Positions 1 to 12,600 of a stretch of 64,000 nucleotides of DNA are shown here, in pieces (positions within the stretch are counted from its first letter, which is position 1; the number at the start of each line of letters is the position of its first letter). The stretch is taken from NCBI RefSeq assembly GCF_000003815.2, contig NC_049981.1:5181542-5245541 (forward strand), in the 5' to 3' direction. Origin of the DNA: Branchiostoma floridae. Lineage: Eukaryota; Chordata; Leptocardii; Amphioxiformes; Branchiostomatidae. The notes beneath the pieces are model-generated. The model did no database searches and was not told where the DNA came from. It worked only from the letters and a program-made list of their open reading frames with translations. A program made the position numbers and the translations under genes.

Positions 1-1058
1 TCGCCCCCCCCCCCCCAAAAAAACGGGTTTACATGACATTTTAGAAGTTGATTGGTATAAATCACAAAATGCAGTTTCAGAATGATATAAGTACACGAGT
101 TTGATACATAACTCCATTCATAGTATCAATATTAACGTAATTACAATAAGATAGTTGAACTTGTGTCAGACAAGGAGGGTTGGGTCCCTTGTATTCCTAT
201 TATTGCATATACCTGAGTCTTGACATAAGATGTATTTCATTGTATTCACCTGTCCTCAAGCAACCTAGATATCTCCAATATGAACTCTCTACCATGAAGT
301 GACCACAAAAGAACTATGTAATGTCTTTATGAATCATGCAAATATTAGGTATCAATTAGAATAACGCACATTTTGGTATATGCACCTGGCCAAGGGATAT
401 CTTCACCTCCAACATGACTGGTACTTTACCAGTGCTTGTGTAGCATTTAGCAACAGCTATATCAACTTGCGCGTAGATAGTGTTTATAATGAGAAACTAT
501 TATTCACGTGTGTTTTTGTTAGTGCTTTGGAAATGTTTCCAGCACAAGAAAGAAAACACTGTGACAAATTGAAAACATATAGCTGACGTATTCCGTACCA
601 TAGACTGTGTTGATTTATACGTTCGCAGTAGCACTGTTTTTATGCCACCTCAGCTGCAAAAATTGTCTTTTTCATTTCAATGTCATGTTTGCACCGAACA
701 ATATAGTATCGACTTTCGAGGTATGACATCTTACGGTACGGTAATAAGGTGCCATATAGGTACCAGGTAACACACCATATACGTTACTCCCCAGGTGCAG
801 TATAGTACCAGGTAGCGCACCTGTAATATGTAGTAACCAGCTGCTCTTGGGGGGGGGGGGGGACGAAAACGCTAAAGGGGGGTGAAAACGCTAGTGATCT
901 AGCCCCCGGGGTCACACCGGAAAAAGACGCTAGGCGGCCCAAAATCTTTCCAGGTCTCGTTAAGACCTACCCACATACCAAATGTCAATACAATCCATGT
1001 AGGTCTTCCATGTTTTGATGCATGTCGACGGCAAAGAAACTGTGAAGAAAGAACGCAC
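1..1058. other. Aminopeptidase intron 5 (continues off the window)
   Basis: No exon-like M1 sequence was found. It holds a C homopolymer at the very start, a G run near 848-862, and at about 895-990 a fragment of the large repeat family that also occurs at 6627, 9205 and 24584. Confidence 0.6.
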
Positions 1059-1213
1059 CTGATGAGCGAGTTCGTGCACAACGACGGTGGCAACCCGCTT
1101 CTTGTTGGACTGGGCATCCGTGGTAGGGTCGTACAGCAGCGCCGTCTCGCGGTAGATGATCAAACCCCAGTTTTCCATGGCGCCGGCGGAGAAATCTGGT
1201 ACTGCAACCATGT
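1059..1213 (-). CDS. Aminopeptidase exon 5: GAMEN and HEXXH motifs
   Basis: 155 bp, phase 1 in, phase 0 out, donor gtgcgt directly after HELAHQ. It contains the substrate N-terminus-binding GAMEN motif and the zinc site HELAH. The family continues with WFGN, which should start the next exon; it is not found in the remaining sequence to the left. Confidence 0.95.
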
Positions 1214-4200
1214 CTGCGTCATGGACACACAGAATACCCGTTAACAACTGGCCCCTCTACTGGTTATCTCTCTTGATTAGGCTTGTCCGTCAGGGCACCA
1301 TTGACAGTGTAATGGGCGTTTTTCTCCTCACTTCTCGATTGACTGTTTTTGTCAGTTTTCACATAGTGTCATGCCAGTGCATTCTCTGACACTATACTCC
1401 CATATTTTCCGTCAAGTAACGTTAACGTTATCTCTCTTGAATTCTTTCCCCTGGCTAGTACTGTTTATTGTTATACGTGGCCGTACGACTCCAGTTTTCT
1501 TTTCTTTACTGTGGGTAAGAAACCTTAGTATGGATCGCACTTCAACAATTAAGATTCGATCTCTGGTTCTGACACTGTTGGTCTGGGAAAATCTATCAGA
1601 CTTTACGTCAAATATCACTAAGACGGTGGCAGAAAAAAGAATGCCAAGTATGTTAATTATGAACCCTTAACTATGATAGGTAACAATCTTGAGATATTTA
1701 CCTTTATTGAGCTGGTTGAGATTACCAGATCATAAGTATAATCTCCAAGAAGATCCTACAATGGCATAAATGAGATAGTACCAAACTGATCAAGGAGTGT
1801 AGTCAGCCAAAAGGTGTCCATTTGCCTTGTAGTGAAACAAACTCCTAAGCCAGCTTTACTCCTCTACCAGCTTTTGATACTATCTTTTTCTTATGCTACC
1901 GTAGGATCTGCTTGAAGATTACATATTAAGTAGAACTTAAGAGGTAAAACTTGGACAATAAGAGTCTATAAAACTTGCCAGATTTGGGAAGTGGGTATGT
2001 GACGTCATAATAATCCTCCAGGTAGGTAAGGGATCTGTTCCCGATGTCCAGCGCGTAGGCCGCCGCGCCGCTGTCGATGGCCTCTTTCCGCCCCCACACT
2101 CGCAGCTACCGGGGTGAGATAGCAGAAAAGTAGTGATGAAATCTCAAGAGTAACGACAAAACTGGTGAAGACTAGTACTATGCCAGTATTCAGTAACGCA
2201 AAAGTGGCGATAAGAACATATACCAGAGCAACGTCAAGTTAGACAACAGCAAGTAAATTTTATGGACGACATCATCGAGCTCATTAATTTTCGCCTGATT
2301 TCAGAAAAAAAAGTTTCTTCTTTGGAGATGGTGACAACATGACGGGAAAATATAGGTTGTGTTGTACCTTATCATTGTACTTGTAGAAGCAACACTATTG
2401 AGGCACATCTAGCTACGGTGTAGTTACTAACTTAGTGAGTGATACTAGTCACACTAGTTTAACATTTACTACACCAGTTCACTTCTTGAATACAGGAATG
2501 AATGATATGTTGGCTGTGATATCATGTTTTGTTCTTAACCATCTTGTTTTTATCACCCTGCCTTACACTTTTCGCAGTCTGACGAGCATGGCATTCATAA
2601 AATTTACTTGCGGAGGCCTTAGGTCACGAATCGACGAGTGATGGCTTGTTACTTGAGCAACGTATGGAAGCTATTCACAAATATTGAAATGACAGCCATG
2701 CAGCAACAAAGCCACAATACTACAGTACAGAACAAAGTTGTCTTGCTGCAAGGCTTGGAGAATCTCTATCTTATAGATACCATAGCCTCTGAGCAAAGGT
2801 TATGTCCATTCTGCCCAAATCATAATATAAGATGAATTTCACTTTATAATGGAATGTTCTAGATACGCTAATTTACGTAATGAAATATTTATATTTCTCG
2901 AATCAAGTACAACAGAATTCAAGAGACTCGATGCTACAAACGGATTTGTATATATCTTTAGATGTCAGAACTCCCATAATGCAAAAATAGGCAAATATAT
3001 CAAAGACTGCTTTGTTATTAGAAAGAATACCGATACCAATGATTAGCCCACTCCATTGCAATACTATATCAAAGAATAATGTTAGCCCTTACTGTTATGT
3101 TAATTAGGTCATTAAGCTTTATCCTATACCCCTATTCTGTACTTTGTGTGATAGTATTTCATCATGTACAATTGTCGTGCAATAAAGTTCTTCTGTATAA
3201 AGTTCTTCTATAACATTTCTTATCTTCTTATTTCCCGCGGTTTACGTACCGTGACGCCATTGGCTGTTGTCAACTCGATGTAGCCGAAGTCGCAGACGAT
3301 AAAGGCCAGGAGGTATGTGGGCATGCGCACTGTAGGCTGGAAATGCGCAGTTGTCCAGCCAGCTTCAGGTGTGTTGGTTATGTTCCTAGGAATTATTGAT
3401 AGATTAGTTGATAAGTATCAATCATCGAGAGGTAAACAATGATTTACACGCTAATGTCTGTACTTACTTACTTACTTACTTGGGCCTACTGCCCATCCTT
3501 GGGCATAGGCCACGAACTAGCTGCTTCCACCTCTGGCGGTCCTGGGCTATTTCTTCCAGCTGTCCCCATGTGTAGCCAGACTCCCTCATGTCCGCCTCCA
3601 GGCTTCGCCTCCAGGTGTTTCTAGGTCTTCCCCTCTTGCGCTTTCCTGTGGGGTTCCATGTGAAGGCTTCCCTCACTGTGCTTGAGGCTGGCTTGCGCAG
3701 GGTGTGACCCACCCAGGTCCACCGCTTACGTAGTATTTCTACCCCTACTGGTACCTGTCCGGTGCGTTGCCATAGTTCTTCATTACGGATGGTATTTGGC
3801 CAGTAGATTTTCAATATCTTCCGTAAGCAGGTGTTGATGAATGTTTGTACTTTCTTTGTTATGCCAGCTGTTGTTCTCCATGTCTCAGCACCATACAGTA
3901 GAACAGGTTTTACCATGGTATTGAACATCCGGATCTTGGTATGTCTGTAGCTACCTGTATTTCCTGAGAAATGTGCTTTGTTTGTTTGAACCTTTGTTTA
4001 TTCATGAGAAGCTCAAATCGGCCAGCAGGCCGCTTTTCATTGAGGTCATGAGGGAGGTCAGGGTCATATAAAATATAATACAGATACAGATTTACATTGA
4101 GTACTATTAGATTCATCAACCTATATCACTACACATACATTGTACAAAACATATAGTGGTGCAGATGGCTCAGTGTTCATAGTCCGTGTCCGTTCGTTTT

Positions 4201-7200
4201 GGTCAATAACTTTTACTTCAAGAGTTTCTTAAAGCTGGTCAGATTTGGAGCCGTACGTGCAGACGTCAAAGTTGGGTTACTCAGGAGGGTCATAGAAACG
4301 ACTAGTGCCACCTAAAATCCTTTTAAATCATTCTTTTCCTTGTAAACGTTGACTCAATCTGAACTCTTTTTTGTTATTGCTTGATCAAAATCTGTTCAGT
4401 TCAGTAGTTAAGTTGACGTAAGGTCTGATTTGAGTTAATATTGGGTCCCGCAGATGTATACAGAAGGTCAAAGGTGAGGTTTCTTTCATAGATCGAGCTG
4501 GTTGAGCTGGTTGATACCTCGTTTTCTTTGAATTGCTTTAAAAAAGGCCATTGTGACTTTTTGACATTTAAGATTGAAATTATAAGTAGAAGCCGCTTAA
4601 TTGCACGGCCTATTTGACAGTGAATTTTGAGCAATTATCCAGGTGGTGCAATAATGCGAAGTTATCTAGCTGGAACGCACTGGTTTGGGATTAAAAAATT
4701 TTGGGATTCCGTTCTGTTAACAGAAGTGTGCGTTAATCCGTTGTGCAATTAACTGGCTTTTACTGTACTTCTTTTCTAAAGCCTCGTTTCAGTGCACTTT
4801 AATATGCTTTGCTTAGCCAGTCATTGTCTAACTGTAGTATCTACCAAATTGAGTTAATTTACAAGTTTTATTGCAAATTCTTGCCCGGGGGCTTATTGCA
4901 AATGACAAAAATGACATACAAATAATGGTAATATACAAATACAAATAACAGTATAGTAAGCGACTGCTCTAGTCTAACTTAAGTGAAAGATGTAACTTAT
5001 TGGGTTTGACTTCTTTTTCTGAGACAATGGAAGACGAAACATCCCACTTTTTCTGTAATGTGTGGGTTTTGCGACGTTAAAAGGACAGTAGTTTTCTTTT
5101 TGTCTGTAGACGTGGAGATGTTAGGATAGAATTTGGTGGCTTCTTTTAAGAGCTCTTTTCTCTCTTGATCATAGAAGGGGCAGTTTGAAATAAAATGTGT
5201 TTGGTCTTCACGTACCTGTCGATTGGCATGTTGCTGAGAGCGCTCAGTCCTGACTTATGTTGGATCGTGGTGGTGAAGTTAGCCTTGAACGCCGGCTCGT
5301 CAAAACATGGGAATGCTTTCCTAGCGTCCGTCGGTTGCATCTGGGTGGTGGCCAAGTATCTGTGGAAAAACAGACAGTTACGTGTTAGAGTTACGGAACA
5401 TTGCTGAGAGCCTGACACCTCTCCCGGTGACAAATGGGTCATAATTCCTTCTATTGCCTGTGATTTTTGTCAGCGAGAGGGCTTCTCCACCACCCGAAGC
5501 CGCAGTGCGATCTGAGAAGGGTGGTGAAATTCCCCACAATTCCGCCTGGGGACGCAATTCTACCACAATGCTGCCTTGTGACAGGCTATTGTCCGGCCTG
5601 CAGCAGGTCATGGCAACGAATTTCAGAGATACAGAACGGATTTTCTTTCTTTTTGTGTATTTTATAGTCTTCTAAGTCATACTTATACGTATTACGCAAT
5701 ATCTAAATTATTTTTAAAAAATCGGGGAAAATAACGAACCGCGCAGTGACGCAAGCTTGACACAAGTGCGGTGGGAGCGCACCTTAAGGCTTTGGTCCCT
5801 GCCGGGCTGTTCACGAGCTGTTTTGGGGCACTTTCTGGCATGCCCCCTACGTGGCCCCGTGGGACACCTTGCGGCTCCCGGGGTATTTTTGGCCCGGTCG
5901 AGCCTTGCATACCCCAATATTTCACATTTACGTTATATTGTCTGTGATTTTGATTTGATTTATATTGGCTGTGAAAGTTTAAAGTCTGCTCTAGTCTTTT
6001 CCTCATCTTCAATGCCATTCTTTACTTTTTTAAAACAAATCACTGTAGCAATATACAAAAAAAAAACATGATATAAATGTTGGTTGGATCAAACAAAGGT
6101 TAAGCAAGAGGTTTACAAAATGTTGCCTTACATTTAGACGCTCGCCTTTGTTATTTGGATTTCTAGCGCAACCAGTCCTGATTATTGTGAATAGTTTAAA
6201 CCACCCTGACTACATTTACCCAGTTCAGGTCCCTTCACTGCTTGTTGTCTTGTAAATATTTGTCTGTCAACAAGCGTCAAGTACCTGGGTGGGTGGGGCA
6301 ACCTTTGCAGTTCTTACAAATGTAAAATTTATCGGAGATAAGACAATTCGTAGGCGTGACTTGTTAAAGTGTTTTTATTTGAAAAGACCACCGACACTTT
6401 CAACCATCTTGTGGCGTCGGATGTGGCGTAACTGGTAGAGCGTTCGGCTCGGAATCTATAGGTCCTGAGTTCGATCCCCGCCGTGCCCCCGACGTTGTGC
6501 CCTTGGGAAAGGCACTTAACACGACCTTCCTCACTTCACCCAGGTCTAAAAATGGGTACCTGACTTCGGGTGGGGAGGTAAAAGACTACCTTTACCTTCT
6601 GTTTGTACCGTGTATGTTGCATTGCTAACTAGAGTTCGGCGACCTCATACCTCCATGAAAATTTAGAGCTTTTGTAAATTTCATGCAAATGACTAAGACA
6701 TTAACATAATTTATGCATGGTGTTGTTCATCATTGACAAACGTACACATGTCACAATTATAAAATTCCCATTATTAATCATAAAGCGGTTTTGCAATTTT
6801 TACATAAATTATGCAAATAAGTTCCTCATTACCATATTTAGTATCTGCTTATATTCCACCTATCATAATTAACATGTGTTACATTTATTGAAGTCCAGTT
6901 ATTGAAAACAATGGAATTATACAATTTCCTCATTAATTATGCAAATTAAGTCCTCATTTGCATAACATGTATATCATTATGAACATCTTTGCCTAAGGTA
7001 CCCGCATGCCTAATATGATGCAAATCCGTCAATCCTTTCTGCAGTTATCCTCTTTGGAATGTCTTGACAAAAACGCCCCTGCAGTTCCTAAATTAAATGT
7101 TAGGGGGCTGAAATTTGCTCCACTTTGTCATGACACTGAAAGCTATCTACCACTCAAATGTCAAGACCATATCACGTCAAAGACAAGAGATACATAGAAA

Positions 7201-9585
7201 AAACTGCTATGATTGAATGTTGTCATTAATTATGCAAATCTGCTCCTACTTTGCATAATTAGCATATCATCTTGTACAACATTGTCCAAGGTACCTACAT
7301 TCCAAAAATCATGAAAATCAGTTGTTCCCTTCTTGAGTTATCCTTGTCAGAAGTTTTTGACAAAAATGCCCCTGCTATCCCAAAACTAAACGCTAGGGGG
7401 CCCAAACTTATGTCACTTCTTCCTGAGCACAAGAGCTTTCTAATACTCAAAAATCGTGACCATAGCATGTTCAGAACACCAAGATAGCAAAACCGGAAGT
7501 TGCGCTGCAGTACCAAGGGGAGCCGCTAGGGGACCCAAAATCTAATCATTTCCAGCTTTCATCACACCCTACAAACACACCAAGTATCAAACCAATCCAC
7601 CCAGCCGTTCTTGAGTTATCTTGTTTACACACAGACAGACACACAGACAGACAAACGCGGGGTAAAATATAACCTCCATGACATTTCATGGAGGTAATAA
7701 AAGTTACATAATATAAAAATGTTCTGAAGTAGGTTTGATCTGCAAATGGGTCCAAAAATAGCGCATTAAGATTTTGAAATCGATAAGTTTTGGATGCACG
7801 ATTCAAGCGCTACCATTGTTTCTACCCTAGAACTTCTAGTGGGTCCAAACTTGGACCATGTCCAAACTTGGACCATGTCCAAACTTGGACCATGTCCAAA
7901 CTTGGACCATGTCCAACGCCTGACGCATAGAAGAGAGGCATTGTTGTTAGCTGCCGCCACAACAGCTACGTCAAATGACTAGGATGTTTTGTACCTCGGG
8001 TTAGCGCCTGTCTTTGTATAGCTTATTAGGAAAGAGTGCGTACACCTTCGCTAATCATTATACTGGAATTCACACAAGGATGGGAGAAAAACATCCTTGT
8101 CATGATTAAATGCTTCCTTGGGATGGAGTCGTTCGCTATGCTCTGCTTGAAATCTTGCCAATGTAAACCACCAGTGCTGCAAATTATACTCTCAAACGCC
8201 GCGTTAACCTGTCGAGTTGCTTGTTACATTTACATGAATGACAAATTATAGCTGGTAAAAGTCAAGAATTGTTGAAACATTCAAACGTACAAGGGCCAAC
8301 GAGACAACGCCCCTTTTTCTAGTTTCTCTGTTTCACATGTAGTTTGGCTAATCTAACTCAGTCTATATAAAGTAATGATTTTGCAACAATGGTGCGGGTG
8401 ATTACATGCGTTTGGAACAAACCTAGATTTCATATAATAACTGTCTTCAGAACTGTTAATTGTTGCAAAGTCAAAGAAACGCGTACTGAAAGATTTGTTC
8501 CTTTGTTTGGTAACTCAGTCTAGTTCAAAGCCTGTGACTGCAGTTCTGTGTTTATTTAAAGTTATATTTTTGCTACAATGGAGCAAGTTAGTACATATTG
8601 GGACAAACCTAAATTCTGTTACATTTTATTGATGCCCAACGGACTGTTAAGATGTTGTTAATTGTCGCGACCTCAGTCTTTCTCTTGATTTGTTTCTTTG
8701 TTTGTTGACGCATTATAGTTAAAACCCCGTGACTGTAGTTCTGTGTACTGGTACAAGGTACCATTAAAGTTATAGTTTTGTTACAATGGAGCAAGTTAGT
8801 ACATACTGGGACAAACCTAAATTCTGTTACATTTCATTGTTGTCTAACGGACTGTTAAGATGTTGTTAATTGTCGTGACCTCAGTCTTTCTCTTGATTTG
8901 TTTCTTTGTTTGTTGACGCATTCTGGTTAAAACCCCGTGACTGTCGTTCTGTGTTCTGGTACCAGGCCGTACCATGACATCATTTATCATCGGATGGCAC
9001 CTGCAAATAGACCGTCGTAAAACGGGTGTTTGTCGTAAACACTGCACGTAGCACTTTCTCTTCTTCTTCTTTGCTTTGCGACAACACAATTTGGCAAAGG
9101 CTCAACAGAAAAGCACTTTTCGGTGTCAGTTCGAAAGGGTTTAGTTAAAATGACCAGAGTACATCTGAAATGCGTGTATCTAGTACTACTTGATATGATG
9201 CAAAGAGTTCCGCGACCTCATACCTCCGTGAAATATTTAGAGTTTTTGCAGATTTTGTCTAAGGAACCTACATACCAAAAATCATGCCAATCCGTTGTTC
9301 CCTTCTTTAGTAATCCTCTTCAGAAGTATTCGACAAAAATGCCCCTGCTATCCCAAAGCTAGCCGCTAAGCACAAGAGCTATCTAACAACCAAAGATCTA
9401 TAGTTTTTTTTTTCAGAACGTGAGATAGCAGAATCGGAAGCTGCACTGCAGTACCAAGGAAAGCCGCCAGGGGGGCCAAATCGAACCATTTCAAGCTTTC
9501 ATCACACCCCACCTATACAACAAGTATTAAAACAATACACCCAGCCGTCCTTGAGATATCTTGTTCACATGTACACACACACGCA

Positions 9586-9645
<60 letters not shown>

Positions 9646-12600
9646 CACACACACACACACAGAGAGACAGACACACACAGACAGACAGACACAGACAGAC
9701 TAACAAACGCAGGGTAAAACATTACCCCCAATGAATATTTCATGGAGGTAAAAACCTTAGATACACTATGACAAGCAGAAACATGTCTGGGAACTACCAT
9801 CCCTTCTTGAGGGAGGGGAAAGTTCTTCTCATTTTCTGATTTTCTTCTTAGTTTAGACCAGCGTTGTATCTTTATCTTTGAGCCAGTCGTGTTATCTTGA
9901 ATCGGAAGCCTATCACCGAACAAAACGTTTCATTCCAATCCTCTTCACATAATGTAAACACTCCGTCCCTTGTTCCCCTACCACTGCTGATAACACGTTA
10001 TCTGTAGAGATAAGATACGGACGTCACGACACAGAGTTTCCCAATAACGTTATCAGCATCAAATCCTCACACGCAATGGCCAGAAGGGCGTTCTGTTTAC
10101 CGTAACTCCTCCTATATGTGCACAGCACTTATTACGTGGACATACGGTACCAGAAAAGACTGGAAACACTCCCTATCTTTATATTTACAACCCTTCTAAT
10201 CTATATATGTGGTATCGTTTCCGATATATGTGCACAACGCTAAGACCACAAATCTTACGCTCATTATGTGGTTCCCTTTTCGTTCTAAATGTATTACTCT
10301 GAATAGTTGATTCCGTATTCTATTGAGAATATTGTTGCATCTCTCTAACTTCACACAGTGATGTCATTTATGACTTTTGAATGCCTGATACCGTACTTGT
10401 TCCAAAACGTTTCATTTTCTTATCATAAAATTTTTCAGTAAGTTAAAGTTTACCTTTTATCGACCAAAAGCACAAAATATACATTCTTTGCTTGAGTCTA
10501 CTAGCCTTTCCTCAAGTTACCTCACGCTAATACTAAAAACTGACAGAGAGAGAGAGATAGAGAGTGTGCGTGTGTCTGTGTGTCTCTCTCTGTGTGTGTA
10601 TGTGTGTGCGCGCATGTGTGTGATGGAACACCTGGATGGAGGATTGTCTTGATGAGCTGTAAATGATTACATTTTGCCCCCCCCCCCTTTACAACTTTCT
10701 AACGTACCGGTGTCGTACCGGGAGAAGTCACATACCGCCCCGCCTCCCCCGACACACCTGCGTCCCAGACTGACCGGGCAAACAGTTACACTCAAGTACC
10801 GGTCAATGGCGATAAATCATGGCGGGAAAATCTGTCGTACCGAAATTAGAGAAAGGACATATTGAGGTCAAGAGAACACCTGAACACACAGTCCCAGAAG
10901 CTGGACAGGTGTGAATTTCAAGGACGCATGCAACGGTCACCTTGGTGTAGGTAGAATACACTTATCAGAGATGTTTACAAGCCAAAACAAGAGTTCGGAG
11001 ACCTCATATCTCCATGAAATAGTCTGATTATGTAAACGATTTCCACATCTACATAATATATGCTTGGTTATGTACACATTTAGATAACTTACTGTACACT
11101 AGTCACAATGTTGATTAATCGACTGTGCAATCATTTACAATTTAGAAGAATTATAGCACTTTTACATTATGCAAATTAGGGTTATGCTGACCACAAATAC
11201 CTGGAAACACAAACGTACACACACACGCACACACAGACAGACAGACAGACACACCCAAAACTATATCTCAATTTTTCATGGAGATAATAACAGTCTCATA
11301 CTCTCCAAGAAGATGGTTGGTGAAAATAATCGTGACCTTTTCCTTTCATCTTTTTTTATGGACAGACCTTTCCCAAAAAAAGTGAAAGAAATGGTGGAAA
11401 GGTCGGTCGATAAAAATACGAGGTTTTTCCACCAGCCTCTGCTTGAAGAGAATAGTATCACAGGTACAAGAGTTGGAAGTACAGTCAAACCTGCCCAAGA
11501 CGACCACCTGGGGGACCGGAAAAAAACGGTCGATTTGGACAGGTGGTCGCTGAAAAGAGTATCGACTCAAAACATGACCGATGCAAAGTATAAATGGTTT
11601 CCGTTGTGTTTAATGGCAAATAGCAAGCACACTGCACGCACGCAAAGAAACGAGGTCTTTAATGTCAAATACAACACGCACACTGTAAACTGTAAATTTA
11701 ACCCAAAATCCGACGCAAACTTGCCGATTTCGGCACAAAATCGCGCTAGTTATCATCAAAAATCGATGAAAACCTCAATTTTGAAAATGATGCGGTCGTT
11801 ATGGGTCCCAATTCGGGCCGGTCGCGGTCGCGTTGGCCAGGTGGTCGTTGAGAAAAGGTCGCCTAATGCTTACGTCAATGGGAAAATAAATCGGGACCGA
11901 GAAAAAGCGGTCGAAATGGCCAGGTGGTCGCTAAGAAGAGGTGGTGGCTCTGGCAGGTTTGACTGTACATATGAATGTGGTAACGTGTTTCTCAGTTGAA
12001 AAACGATTACTAAGATTCGGTTAGGGCCTTCCCTCGGATAGGGCGTTAAATTGAAGCTCTGTTTTGTGGAGAGCCAAGCCTCGAGCACCCTCAAGACGTT
12101 ACACATATCGAAAAAAGGATGTGAATGGTTCCCGGGATGAGTGGTTCAAACAGACAGCTCCTATGAAAGAGGCATCATTCTGTAAACGGCATCAGAGATG
12201 GACACAAGCTCAATATACTAAAGGACAAAACCTCCTCGATACATTGCATACACTTAACATCTTGTGTGTGTGGAGAGATTGTTTTTTGTGGGTAAGGGCG
12301 AGGGGGGGGCTCTTTATTCATTCTGAGAGAATTCAAGAACTTTTTCTACCCTGATGGAACTTTTATGCGGTCACTAAATACGACGGGATCTTCAATAGAA
12401 GTGGAAACTAAAGTTAGACCGGGTAGGCTAGTACAGAAATTACATTTTTGTAATTTAGCGTGGCATGTCTGCATGGATGATTTTCACCCGAAAAGGTTGA
12501 TATAGCACACAATCTCAGGTGCAACACTACAAAGTTCCAACCTATATCAAAACGATAGGGCACCGTTACAAAAGAGAAAGACCAGTGCTTGTTGAAACGA

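Noticed and set aside
6424-6480. Possible functional tRNA gene
   Set aside because: A and B boxes are present, but the sequence recurs with the same non-tRNA body at several sites and no cloverleaf closes; it is a SINE head.
9572-9692. CRISPR-like regular repeats
   Set aside because: Simple (CA)n microsatellite without spacers; no array of repeat and unique spacer was seen anywhere in the window.
11169-11999. Long open frame of 276 codons on the plus strand
   Set aside because: It runs through a CA/CAGA run and an inverted-repeat element with exact ends at 11479 and 11968. The product is low-complexity and repeat-derived, with no domain.
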